Assembly: GCA_019120175.1 (NCBI GenBank)
Contig: DWVP01000024.1
Span: 1 to 64,000, forward strand
DNA from: Candidatus Corynebacterium faecigallinarum
GTDB lineage: Bacteria > Actinomycetota > Actinomycetes > Mycobacteriales > Mycobacteriaceae
Direction of reading: 5' to 3'
DNA length: 64,000 nucleotides
Shown: positions 43,621 through 52,315 of the stretch, one piece after another
Position numbering within the stretch: position 1 is the first letter of the stretch
Layout of the letters: the number at the start of each line of letters is the position of its first letter
Position numbers and translations under genes: made by a program
Notes under the pieces: generated by a model
What the model was told of the DNA's origin: nothing
Database searches by the model: none
The model's input: the letters and a program-made list of their open reading frames with translations, nothing else

Positions 43621-45747
43621 CTACGCGCGCAGTGCCAGAGCGAAGGGCAGCACTTCCGCTGCCCCGGTACGGCGTAGTTCCCGGCCCGCCACGGTCATCG
43701 CCCACCGTGACCCGATTTCGGTGTCCACCAGCAGGACGACCTGACCGTTCACTGCGGCAGCGGTCTCCGACGGCACCTGGATCGCGCCGTGGAGGTTGCG
43801 CACCCGGAAGGCACTGTTGACATCTGGATCGCCCGGATCCGCGGTGTAGTCCAACGAGCCGGCATCGGTCATCTGCCCGACCTGTGCCAGCCCCGAAGCC
43901 AGGGCGGAGGTCGTCACCGGACGGGTCACCGAGGGCATGGCCACCACCACGGTGGGGCGCTGCTCCCACCCCCATTCCTTGAGTACCCGGATGCACCAGT
44001 CGGCGATGTTCTTCGGAACCGGGGCATCCTCGGCGCCTGTCTCCAGGAACTTCCGCAGCACCTGGCCCGGGCCCAGGTCGGTGTAGCGGGCGATGACCCG
44101 GCCTTCGGCGACCTTCTCCTCTGCCGGGATCTTCCCCGTCAGCGGAACACCGACCTTGTCCATCCCGGAGGGCCACTGACCCCGCGGATCCACCGGCACC
44201 CCGATCCCGGAGAGCACCTGGCGGGCATCGGTGGTGTTCGTCTGGTCCACCGAGGTATCCCACCACACCCCGGCGCAGACATCGCAGCGTCCACAGTCGT
44301 GGGCGGTGGGGTCGTCCAGGGACTCGGCGAGGAACCGCATGCGGCACATCTGGCCCGACTCGTAGTCCAGCATCGCCTGGGCTTCCCGCTTCCGGGCGGC
44401 GGCGACCGCGGCATAGCGCTCCGTGTCGTAGTGCCAGGGTTCACCGGTGGCGATGAACCCACCGGATGCCCGGTCCACCGCGCCCTCGACCTGGAGGGTC
44501 TTGAGCAGCAGGTCCAGACGGGTTCGGCGGACCCCGACCAGTGGTTCCAGGGCAGGCACCGACATCGGTGCGGTGGCTTCTCCCAGGGCGGCGAGCACTG
44601 CGGCGGCCTCGTCCTGGTCCGGCATGGAGGCGGTGGCGAAGTACTCCCAGATGTCCGGGTCCTCGGGGCCGGGCAGCAACAGTACGTCGGCGGAATCGGT
44701 GGCACGGCCGGCACGTCCGACTTGCTGGTAGTAGGCCACGGCGGAGGACGGGGCACCCAGGTGCACCACGAACCCCAGGTCCGGCTTGTCGAAGCCCATG
44801 CCCAGGGCACTGGTGGCCACCAGGGCGGTGAGCTCGTTGTCCTTGAGCTGCTGTTCCAGACGAGCGCGGTCCTCGGCATCGGTACGTCCGGTGTACGTGG
44901 CGACATTCCACCCGGCTTCGCGGAGCACCCGGGTGGTGTCCTCGGCGGCGGAGACGGTGAGGCAGTAGATGATGCCGGAACCGGTGAAGTCGCCGAGGTG
45001 CTGCGCCAACCAGCCGATCCGGTGTTCAGCCGAGGACGTGGGGGCGACACCAAGGCGCAGCGAGTCCCGTGACAGTGCCCCGCGGACCACCATGGTGTCG
45101 TGGCCGAGCTGCTCGGCGACGTCCTCGACCACGCGGGTATTCGCTGTCGCGGTGGTGGCCAGCACGGGGAGGTCGTCCGGAAGCGACTCCAGCAGCGCGC
45201 CGATCCGACGGTAGTCCGGGCGGAAGTCGTGGCCCCAGTCCGAGATGCAGTGGGCCTCGTCCACCACGATCATGCCAACGCCTGCACCAGTACCTGCGCC
45301 AGGGTCGGCACCAGCGCCGTTCAGCAACGGTTGCAACACCCGCTCCCGGAACCGCGGGTTGGTCAGCCGCTCCGGGGAGATCAGCAGAACGTCCAACTGC
45401 CCGGCGTTCAGCGCGGCGAGGATGTCATCCCACTCGGTGACGTTCGAGGAGTTCACCGTCGCCGCGCGTACCCCGGCGCGTTCGGCGGCGGCGACCTGGT
45501 CGCGCATCAACGCCAGCAGCGGAGAGATGATCAGTGTGGGCCCGGCACCCTGTTCCCGTAGCAGTCGTGCCGCTACGAAGTACACCGCCGACTTTCCCCA
45601 ACCGGTGCGCTGGACCACCAGCACGCGCCTACGGTCGGCGACCAGCGCGGAGACCGCCTCGAACTGGCCGTCGCGGAAGGCGGCGTCCGGCCTGCCGGTG
45701 AGGTCACGCAGGATCGCGGTGGCGTGGTCGTGCAGCTCGTTGGTCAT
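43621..45747 (-). CDS. RecQ-like helicase with PRTase-like tail
   Basis: A 708-residue DNA helicase. Walker A-like GWGKSAVY and the box DEAHCISDWGHDFRPDYRRI (abridged here) are RecQ hallmarks, and a Cys cluster (CRMRF, then CGRCDVC) forms the RecQ zinc site near residues 485-510. No HRDC domain is visible. Instead the last about 140 residues resemble a phosphoribosyltransferase fold, with LLVDTEIGSRWAMT in place of the PRPP loop. The ATG at 45747 (MTNELHDHA) is preferred over 45777. Role presumably in DNA repair. Confidence 0.88.
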   Translation of the reverse strand: MTNELHDHATAILRDLTGRPDAAFRDGQFEAVSALVADRRRVLVVQRTGWGKSAVYFVAARLLREQGAGPTLIISPLLALMRDQVAAAERAGVRAATVNSSNVTEWDDILAALNAGQLDVLLISPERLTNPRFRERVLQPLLNGAGADPGAGTGAGVGMIVVDEAHCISDWGHDFRPDYRRIGALLESLPDDLPVLATTATANTRVVEDVAEQLGHDTMVVRGALSRDSLRLGVAPTSSAEHRIGWLAQHLGDFTGSGIIYCLTVSAAEDTTRVLREAGWNVATYTGRTDAEDRARLEQQLKDNELTALVATSALGMGFDKPDLGFVVHLGAPSSAVAYYQQVGRAGRATDSADVLLLPGPEDPDIWEYFATASMPDQDEAAAVLAALGEATAPMSVPALEPLVGVRRTRLDLLLKTLQVEGAVDRASGGFIATGEPWHYDTERYAAVAAARKREAQAMLDYESGQMCRMRFLAESLDDPTAHDCGRCDVCAGVWWDTSVDQTNTTDARQVLSGIGVPVDPRGQWPSGMDKVGVPLTGKIPAEEKVAEGRVIARYTDLGPGQVLRKFLETGAEDAPVPKNIADWCIRVLKEWGWEQRPTVVVAMPSVTRPVTTSALASGLAQVGQMTDAGSLDYTADPGDPDVNSAFRVRNLHGAIQVPSETAAAVNGQVVLLVDTEIGSRWAMTVAGRELRRTGAAEVLPFALALRA

Positions 45748-45795
45748 GGTGCCCACCATAGGACACGGCCCGGACACGAAATGGGCGTTGCTGAC

Positions 45796-46776
45796 TCACC
45801 TGCTGAGTCGGTCCACCGCCTCGGCGATGAGCAGGTCCTGCCAGGACATGCCCACGCTCTTGAACACCACCGGACGCCGCCCCGGGGTGACGGTCTTCTC
45901 GGTCAGTGCCGTACGCATCGACACCAGATCGCCGGGGTTGATCGCCCCTTCGAAGTGGGCGAGCACGATATCCCCGGCGGTTTCCAGGGCGGTGTCGATG
46001 TCCTCGACTATCACCTTCGCCCCGGCGATGAAGTCGGCGTCCAATTCGCGGGTGTTGGGTTCGTGGGAGCCCACGGCGATGACGACGACATCGTCGCGGA
46101 CATGATGGGCCTGGAACAGGGGAGTGTCCGCACTGGTCGCGGTGACGATGACATCGGCCGCGGCGAGTGCATCGAGGGTGTCCTGGGAGTCGGTGGGCAG
46201 GACCCGGCCGAGTCCCTCGACGGCCGCGTGGGCATGATCGCTGGCACGGTCCGGGTTACGCACCACGATATTCACCGAGTTGAACGGGGAACCGCCGGCA
46301 CGCGGTCCCAGTTCCGCGGCGAGGGCCTCGATGTGGGCGAGCCCCTGGGGCCCACCCCCGAAGACCACCAGGTTCACCGGGGCGTCCACCAGGGCAAGAG
46401 TCGGACGCAGGGCGGCGATCGACACCGCAGGAGTGCGTAGGGTGGTCAGCGCCACCCCGTCGATGATGCTCTTCAACTGCAGGGACTCGGCATCGTAGAA
46501 CAGGTAGGTGGCGTTGATCCGGGGGCGGCCCAGCGCGGGGTTACTGGGGGCGACGGTGGCGACCTTCACCCCGGCATATGTCCCGACCTCCGAGGGCATG
46601 AGCAGGAAGTGGCCGTGACTGGTGTGCGCGGTACGGCGCGGCAGGTCGGTGGACGGGTCGAAGCTGATCGTCGGGTCGATGATCGGGGTGCTGATCGCGT
46701 CCGCCGCCGCGGTGGGGGACAACACTGACCGCACTGTCGCAGCATCGATGACGCGGGGGAGACCTGGGGTACTCAT
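45796..46776 (-). CDS. Ornithine cyclodeaminase/mu-crystallin-family protein
   Basis: A 326-residue NAD(P)-binding protein of the OCD/mu-crystallin family. The conserved LRTPAVSIAAL and the Rossmann motif VVFGGGPQGLAHIEAL are intact. Members include ornithine cyclodeaminase, alanine dehydrogenase and ketimine reductases; the substrate is not predictable. The frame extends to 46947, but a TAAACT box 8 nt before the ATG at 46776 (MSTPGLPRV) marks a leaderless start. Confidence 0.85.
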   Translation of the reverse strand: MSTPGLPRVIDAATVRSVLSPTAAADAISTPIIDPTISFDPSTDLPRRTAHTSHGHFLLMPSEVGTYAGVKVATVAPSNPALGRPRINATYLFYDAESLQLKSIIDGVALTTLRTPAVSIAALRPTLALVDAPVNLVVFGGGPQGLAHIEALAAELGPRAGGSPFNSVNIVVRNPDRASDHAHAAVEGLGRVLPTDSQDTLDALAAADVIVTATSADTPLFQAHHVRDDVVVIAVGSHEPNTRELDADFIAGAKVIVEDIDTALETAGDIVLAHFEGAINPGDLVSMRTALTEKTVTPGRRPVVFKSVGMSWQDLLIAEAVDRLSR

Positions 46777-46912
46777 GACATCGAGTTTAGCGATGTCCGT
46801 CCGGGTGGCAGACGGGGGAAGACCAGCGGGTGTGCCTGCCGGTGTGACGGCAACATTGTGTCCGGAGGGCCGGTTACGATTGGGGAGGATATCCACGGCC
46901 AGGGAGACTTCC

Positions 46913-47845
46913 GTGACCGGAGCAGGGACACATTGGCATACGCTCACCGTCGACGAGACCCGCGGGACGCTCGACCTCCCGATCGCCGCTGAGGGGCAGG
47001 ACGCCAGCCTGACCAGCGCAGAAGCAGCGGAGCGGGCCGAGATCTACGGCAGGAACGAACTCGACGAGATCGTCGCCGACCCGTGGTACGTGGTCCTGGG
47101 CAAGCAGCTGACCTCATCGATGGTCATCTTCCTGTTGATCACCGTCGTCGAGGCCGTCCGCCTCGGCCGGGTGACGTTCTCCTCGATCCGTAAGGCCACA
47201 TTCTTCCTGCTGACCAACGGTCTGGCGTTGATGATCGCGGTCATCGTGAACACCTTCACCGACCTCCCGTTGATCTTCATGCCGGTCGTCCTGCTGTTCA
47301 TGAACGTGATCACCAACGGCATCCAGGACATCGCCCTGTCCTTCGAGAAGGGCGAGGGTGATGAACTCGAGCAGAAACCCCGACCGTCCAGCGAAGGTGT
47401 GCTGGACACCCGGATGTGGATCCGAACGGTCGTCACCGGAGCCTGGATGGGCATCGGCACGCTGCTGGTCTACCGGTGGGCACACGAGTCGGGCCTTCCG
47501 TTGGAGGAGGCCCGCACCCTGGCCCTGATCACCATGGTGATGTTCAACTTCTTCCAGGTGTTCAGCGCCCGCGCCCTGCGACGCTGCATCCTCACCATGA
47601 ATCCGTTGGGCAATAAACTGCTGGCGATCTCCGCACTGATCGCGATATTCCTGCAGTGGGGTGTTACCGCTTGGCCGGCGGCGGCGGACCTGCTGGGCCT
47701 GACCGCGTTGAGTTGGAATCAGTGGCTGATGTGTACCGGTATCGGTGTGACGGTGCTGGTGATCGTGGAGATCGAGAAGCTCATCTGGCCGCTGGCTGCG
47801 GCACGTTTTCGGAGGGTCCGCGCACAACGTCGCGTCCGACGGTAG
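46913..47845 (+). pseudogene. P-type cation ATPase with catalytic core deleted
   Basis: A 310-residue open frame joining the two ends of a Ca/Mg-type P-type ATPase. Residues 1-77 are the cation-ATPase N-terminal domain and first helix (WHTLTVDETRG, YGRNELDE). From about residue 80 (EAVRLGRVTFSSIRKATFFLL) it is the last six helices, including ITNGIQDIALSFEKGEGDEL. The actuator, phosphorylation (DKTGT) and nucleotide domains, about 450-500 residues, are absent, so it cannot pump by the normal cycle. The frame is intact, with GTG start, AGGGAGA site and a TACGAT promoter box, so a small membrane protein may still be made. Confidence 0.8.
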
Positions 47846-47949
47846 GGCTGGTAGGCCTGTGCGCTGGGGATTTCTATCGCCTCTACCAGCGCTAGTTATG
47901 CCGTCCTTACAGCGGGTACACTACGGGGCAGTCGGGTGGGACCGGTCTT

Positions 47950-47961
47950 GGACTTAAGTCC
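47950..47961. promoter_or_regulatory. Palindrome in leader of Old Yellow Enzyme gene
   Basis: GGACTTAAGTCC is a perfect 12-nt palindrome about 28 nt downstream of a TACACT box (47917-47922) and 45 nt before the GTG of the oxidoreductase gene. It is placed as a repressor operator would be; the regulator is unknown. Confidence 0.4.
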
Positions 47962-48005
47962 CTGACGACAAGAACATCAACCATGAACTGATCTGGAGAG
48001 TCACC

Positions 48006-49235
48006 GTGACCCCTGTAACGGTCGCCGCGCCACTGGAACTTCCGTGCGGCACCACTGTGAAAAACCGCCTCGTGAAAGCCGCGATGAGCGAAGGCCTGGC
48101 CACCCCGTCGGGCGGACCGTCCGACCAGCACATCGACCTCTACCGCCGGTGGGCGGAAGGTGGTGCCGGGGTGCTGGTCACCGGAGCAGTCATGGTCGAC
48201 CCCGAGCACCTCGGGGAGCCGAACACCGTTGTCGTCGCCGATGACCGGCACCTCGATGCGCTGCGCGAATGGGCTGAGGCGGGCACCGCCAACGACACCC
48301 AGCTGTGGATGCAGCTCAACCACCCGGGCAAGCAGTCGCCCCGCAGCGTGAACAAGTATCCCGTCGCACCCAGTGTGGTGCCGATGGAAGGGCCTGCGGA
48401 ACGGTTCTTCGCCACCCCCCGTGAACTCACCGTCGACGACATCAAGTTGATCGTGTGGCGTTTCGGTTACGCCGCCCGGATCGCCCAGTCGACCGGCTTC
48501 ACCGGTGTGCAGATCCACGCCGCCCACGGGTACCTGATCAACCAGTTCCTGTCCCCGAACGACAACAAGCGCACCGATGAGTACGGCGGTGACCTGGAGT
48601 CGCGGATGCGTCTGCTGGTGGAGATCTACGAGGCGATCCGAGACGAGGTCGGCGCCGAGTTCCCGATCTCCGTGAAGCTGAACTCCTCCGACGGTGTGTC
48701 CGGCGGTTTTGACGAGGATGAGTCGTTGGTCGTCGCTGAGAAACTCTCAGAGCTGGGAGTGGACGTCATCGAGGTCTCCGGTGGCACCTACACCGCGCCC
48801 CTGATGCAGGGTGAGAAGGTGGATGCCTCGGGTGACACCGGTGAGATCTACTTCGGTGACTACGCCAAGCAGCTGCGCGACAAGGTCTCCACCCCGGTGC
48901 TGCTCACCGGTGGTTTCCGGTGTGCCGCCGACATCGAGAGGGGGCTGGACGGTCTGGCGGACCTGATCGGTATGGCACGCCCGCTGGTGATGGTCCCGGA
49001 GTACCCTAATGAGCTGATCAAGCAGGGCAGCCGCAAGCTGGTGCGCCTGCCGCGGCTGAGCACCGGTTCCAAGAAACTCGATGAGCCACTGGAGCACCTG
49101 CTGGGCACCAACTGGTACGAGATGCAGATGGACAGGATCACCGACGGCCGTGCCATCGGCGGCGACGGCCTGGCCACCCTGTGGTTCACCCTGAAGAACC
49201 ACGGCCTGACCGGGCTGCTCTCCTCCCGACGCTGA
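48006..49235 (+). CDS. Old Yellow Enzyme-family NADH:flavin oxidoreductase
   Basis: A 409-residue FMN-dependent TIM-barrel enzyme. HAAHGYLINQFLSP is the family signature and LWMQLNHPGKQ holds the strand-3 ligand residues. The family reduces activated alkenes, quinones or nitro compounds. GGAGAG 7 nt before the GTG supports the start. The gene ends in a very strong hairpin shared with the convergent metal-ATPase gene. Confidence 0.9.
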   Translation: MTPVTVAAPLELPCGTTVKNRLVKAAMSEGLATPSGGPSDQHIDLYRRWAEGGAGVLVTGAVMVDPEHLGEPNTVVVADDRHLDALREWAEAGTANDTQLWMQLNHPGKQSPRSVNKYPVAPSVVPMEGPAERFFATPRELTVDDIKLIVWRFGYAARIAQSTGFTGVQIHAAHGYLINQFLSPNDNKRTDEYGGDLESRMRLLVEIYEAIRDEVGAEFPISVKLNSSDGVSGGFDEDESLVVAEKLSELGVDVIEVSGGTYTAPLMQGEKVDASGDTGEIYFGDYAKQLRDKVSTPVLLTGGFRCAADIERGLDGLADLIGMARPLVMVPEYPNELIKQGSRKLVRLPRLSTGSKKLDEPLEHLLGTNWYEMQMDRITDGRAIGGDGLATLWFTLKNHGLTGLLSSRR

Positions 49236-49372
49236 GGTGGGGCCAGCCCGGCCCTCATCCAGGACCGGCACCGCCTGACCGCGGTGCGGTTCTCCTGCCT
49301 CGCCCTGGTCTTGCCCTGGCACACGCCAGCGGCCCCCTGTTCCTCGCCGACTCATTTCCGCCATGTCAGAAA

Positions 49373-49423
49373 GGTGGGATGAATCGTCGTGATCCGGCCC
49401 GGATCACGACGATTCATCCCACC
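49373..49423. terminator. Perfect 24-bp hairpin between convergent genes
   Basis: Arms 49373-49396 and 49400-49423 are exact complements with a GCC loop. It lies between the ends of the Old Yellow Enzyme gene and the metal-ATPase gene and should terminate transcription in both directions. Confidence 0.85.
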
Positions 49424-49458
49424 CTTCTCACATGTAGGTGTGTCAGTGTGGTCTCGAC

Positions 49459-51531
49459 TCAGGCTGGGCTGGTGGCCTGAGTGGTGGGAGTGGTGGGGGA
49501 CCGGACGACATCGCTGGACCGGGCGGCGCGCAGGCCGTTTCCGATGACCACGACCTCGGCGATCTCGTGGACCAGGACCACGGCGGCGAGGCCGAGGACC
49601 CCGAACAGTGCCAGCGGGAAAAGGACCACGATGATCGCCAGGGCCAGGATGATGTTGCCGGTCATGATCCGTCGCCCGCGAGAGGCGTGAGCCAGTGCTG
49701 CGGGGATCAGGCGCAGGTCGTTGCCGGTGAAGGCGATATCGGCTGATTCGATGGCGGCGGCCGAACCGGAAGCACCCATGGCGATGCCGACGGTGGCCGT
49801 GGCGAGCGCCGGGGCATCGTTGATGCCGTCGCCGATCATGGCGGTGGGGATGTGGGCCGCGGACTCCTGCACATGGCGGGCCTTGTCGCTGGGGAGCTGG
49901 TCGGCATGGATGCGGTCGATGCCGGCGTCGGTGGCGAGGGCGGTGGCGGTGCGTTCGTTGTCACCGGTGAGCATCATCGTGGTGACGTCCTGCGCGTGAA
50001 GCGCGGCGATCGTTTCGGCGGCTTCGGGACGAAGTTCGTCGCGGATCCCGATCACGCCGTGTACCTCGCCGTCGACCTCGACGACGATCAGGCTCATACC
50101 CTGACGGGCCATCTCTTCGGTGTCTGTGGCCATGTCGGCCGGGTCGATCCATCGTGGTCCGCCGACACGGACGGGCAGCCCTGAGTCGTCGCCATCCAGG
50201 TCGTCCGGGTGTCCTGCGAGAGTCGGATGCAGGATCCCGGACATCCCGTGGCCCGGTTCCTCGTGCACGGTGGTGACCTGGGGGAACTCCCGCGCGCCGA
50301 CGGTCACCGGCACGGCAGTGGTCACGGCCTGGGCGAGCGGGTGACTGCTCGATGCTTCCAGCGCGGCGGCGAGGGTCAGGACGTCCAGTTCGGAGCGGTT
50401 GCCACTGCTGCGGACCTCGACGACGCGCGGCTCGTTGCGGGTCAGCGTACCGGTCTTGTCGAAGGCGACCGTGCGGATCGTCCCGAACTGCTCGAAAGCT
50501 TCGCCGGACTTGATGACCACACCGAATTTGCTGGCTGAGCCGATCGCTGAGATCACGGTCACCGGCACGGCGATGGCCAGTGCGCACGGGGATGCGGCGA
50601 CGAGCACGACCAGAGCCCGTTCCACCCACACGCCCGGGTCGCCGAGCCGTGCGCCGATGCCGGCGATCAGAGCGGCAGCAACGAGGACCAGCGGGACCAG
50701 GGGTCGGGCGATCCGGTCGGCCAGGCGGGCGCGCTCACCCTTGGTGGCGTGGGCTTGTTCGACGAGCCGGACGATCTGGGTCAGTGAGTTGTCACCCCCG
50801 TCGGCGGTGGCGGTGACGGTCAGGGTGCCGGAGCCGTTGACGGAGCCGGCGAGGACCTCGTTGCCCTGGTCGACACCCACCGGGATCGACTCGCCGGTGA
50901 TTGCTGAGGTGTCCACCCAGGACTGGCCGGTGGCGACGGTCCCGTCGGTGGGGATGCGTTCACCGGCGCCGATCAGCAGGGTGTCACCGATGCGGACGTC
51001 GGACGCAGAGATGGTCTCGTCGGTGTAGTCGCAACAGCCGTCGGTGCAGTCGCTGCCACGACGCACGCGGGCGGTTTCCGGGACCAGCGAGAGCAGGGCG
51101 CGCAGGCCGTGTTTCGCGCGGTCCATGGCGCGGTCCTCGAGTGTCTCGGCGATGGAGAACAGGAAGGCCAGCGCGGCGGCTTCGCCCACGTGTCCGAGGA
51201 GGACGGCGCCGATGGCGGCGATGGTCATCAGCAGGCCGACGCCCAGGCGGGAGCGTCCTTTCCCCTTGATGAGGCGCTCGATGGTGCCGGGGACGAAGGT
51301 CCACGCACCGGCGGCGAGGCCGAGCGCGAAGAGGATGGTGGCGGTGATGGAGGCTGTGGAGCTTTCCCCGCCGGTCCATTCCAGGATCAGGCCGCTGATC
51401 CACAGGACACCGGACGCCACCGGCAGTGCCAGTGCCCGGTCGCGCCACCAGGGTGGCAGATCCTCGTGGACCAGCGGCTCAGGAGGTGTGCTGCCTGCGG
51501 GGGTGATCGGGCCGCAGCATTCGTCGCTCAC
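49459..51531 (-). CDS. Heavy-metal P1B-type ATPase (SPC motif)
   Basis: A 690-residue metal-exporting ATPase. DKTGTLT, the TGES actuator motif, the HP motif (SSSHPLAQ) and GDGINDAPAL are all present. The membrane metal site reads SPC, not CPC, and the last helices carry HEIAEVVV, pointing to the P1B-4 group (Co, Ni, Fe or Cd reported). Extra cysteine pairs occur at the N terminus (SDECCGP) and in the actuator region (DCTDGCCDY). The GTG start overlaps the CmtR-like regulator stop, so the pair is an operon induced by the sensed metal. Confidence 0.92.
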   Translation of the reverse strand: MSDECCGPITPAGSTPPEPLVHEDLPPWWRDRALALPVASGVLWISGLILEWTGGESSTASITATILFALGLAAGAWTFVPGTIERLIKGKGRSRLGVGLLMTIAAIGAVLLGHVGEAAALAFLFSIAETLEDRAMDRAKHGLRALLSLVPETARVRRGSDCTDGCCDYTDETISASDVRIGDTLLIGAGERIPTDGTVATGQSWVDTSAITGESIPVGVDQGNEVLAGSVNGSGTLTVTATADGGDNSLTQIVRLVEQAHATKGERARLADRIARPLVPLVLVAAALIAGIGARLGDPGVWVERALVVLVAASPCALAIAVPVTVISAIGSASKFGVVIKSGEAFEQFGTIRTVAFDKTGTLTRNEPRVVEVRSSGNRSELDVLTLAAALEASSSHPLAQAVTTAVPVTVGAREFPQVTTVHEEPGHGMSGILHPTLAGHPDDLDGDDSGLPVRVGGPRWIDPADMATDTEEMARQGMSLIVVEVDGEVHGVIGIRDELRPEAAETIAALHAQDVTTMMLTGDNERTATALATDAGIDRIHADQLPSDKARHVQESAAHIPTAMIGDGINDAPALATATVGIAMGASGSAAAIESADIAFTGNDLRLIPAALAHASRGRRIMTGNIILALAIIVVLFPLALFGVLGLAAVVLVHEIAEVVVIGNGLRAARSSDVVRSPTTPTTQATSPA

Positions 51532-51926
51532 CGGTGTACCTCCTCGTCGGCGTGGTCGTCGTCGACGGTATCCGCGCAGTCGGCGCAGCATCCGGGCACG
51601 TCGCAGTTCTCGTCCGTACAGGGCTCGTCCCCCTCGTCGACGGCGAGGACGACGTTGACCAGCGACTCCAGGGCCCGGGTGAGATGAGGATCGGCGATCT
51701 CGTAGCGGGTGCGACGTCCTTGGGGGACGGCGACGACGATGCCGCATCCACGCAGACAGGCCAGGTGGTTGGAGACGTTCGTGCGGCTCAGCTCGAGGTC
51801 GCGGGAAAGCTGGGCCGGGTAGCCGGGTTCCTTCAGCAGCGAGAGTAGGATCCGCGACCGGCTGGGGTCGGCCAGGGCACGCCCGAGACGGTTCATGACG
51901 TCGATCTGTGGAGCAATGGTCAGCAT
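51528..51926 (-). CDS. ArsR-family metal sensor, CmtR-like
   Basis: A 132-residue winged-helix repressor closely resembling M. tuberculosis CmtR. Cys57 and Cys61 (NHLACLRGC) in the recognition helix and Cys103 in DEPC match the CmtR Cd/Pb ligands Cys57, Cys61 and Cys102. The C-terminal tail adds four more cysteines (108, 113, 114, 117). The frame is open to 52106, but TATAGT six bases before the ATG at 51926 shows a leaderless start. It precedes and overlaps the P1B-ATPase gene, and is divergent from another ArsR gene. Confidence 0.92.
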   Translation of the reverse strand: MLTIAPQIDVMNRLGRALADPSRSRILLSLLKEPGYPAQLSRDLELSRTNVSNHLACLRGCGIVVAVPQGRRTRYEIADPHLTRALESLVNVVLAVDEGDEPCTDENCDVPGCCADCADTVDDDHADEEVHR

Positions 51927-51930
51927 ATGA

Positions 51931-51936
51931 TGACTA
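51931..51936 (-). promoter_or_regulatory. -10 element of the cmtR-like operon
   Basis: TATAGT on the minus strand, seven-odd bases before the ATG at 51926, gives a leaderless message for the metal sensor and ATPase. Confidence 0.55.
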
Positions 51937-51988
51937 TACATTGATCGCTGACCTATTGACCACCGGTGTTTAGTATGGACTTTCGTTC

Positions 51989-52018
51989 TTGACATGCAAG
52001 TATGCACTTGCCTATTGT
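51989..52018 (+). promoter_or_regulatory. Promoter with internal operator for arsR-VOC operon
   Basis: TTGACA (51989-51994) and TATTGT (52013-52018) are 18 nt apart and place the transcription start at or near the ATG at 52025. Between them GCAAGT-ATGC-ACTTGC (51996-52011) is a perfect 6-4-6 palindrome filling the spacer, the classic place for an ArsR autorepressor. Confidence 0.75.
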
Positions 52019-52024
52019 GCGTGT

Positions 52025-52315
52025 ATGGGTGACATCTACAAGGCAATCGCTGACCCGGCACGACGGATGATCCTCGACAGCCTTTCCCGGCGGGAGGATC
52101 AGACACTCTTCGAGATCTGCACCCGCCTGACCGAGAGTCGCCCGATGTCCCGTCAGGCGGTGTCGCAGCATATCGCGGTGCTGCAGGACGCCGGCCTGGT
52201 CATCGTCCGCAAGGAAGGACGGCGCAACCTCCACACCATCGACCCGGCTCCACTTGCCGAGATCGTCACCCGGTGGAATACCCCGGAGGACACAGAGAAA
52301 GAGGACCAGCCATGA
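52025..52315 (+). CDS. ArsR-family autorepressor
   Basis: A 96-residue winged-helix protein (GDIYKAIADPARRMILDSL; recognition region MSRQAVSQHIAVLQDAGL) of the SdpR-like branch. It has no cysteines outside the discarded upstream extension, so metal sensing by thiols is unlikely. Leaderless ATG at 52025. The stop overlaps the VOC gene by 4 nt (ATGA). Such pairs often regulate a small-molecule-modifying or glyoxalase-fold protein. Confidence 0.88.
   Translation: MGDIYKAIADPARRMILDSLSRREDQTLFEICTRLTESRPMSRQAVSQHIAVLQDAGLVIVRKEGRRNLHTIDPAPLAEIVTRWNTPEDTEKEDQP

Noticed and set aside
46622..46912. Upstream extension of the deleted P-type ATPase
   Set aside because: It overlaps the opposite-strand OCD-family gene and its promoter; the TACGAT box and ribosome site place the start at 46913.
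51532..51747. Arg-rich N-terminal extension of the metal ATPase
   Set aside because: Out-of-frame reading of the CmtR-like gene; the GTG at 51531 overlapping the regulator stop is the natural start.
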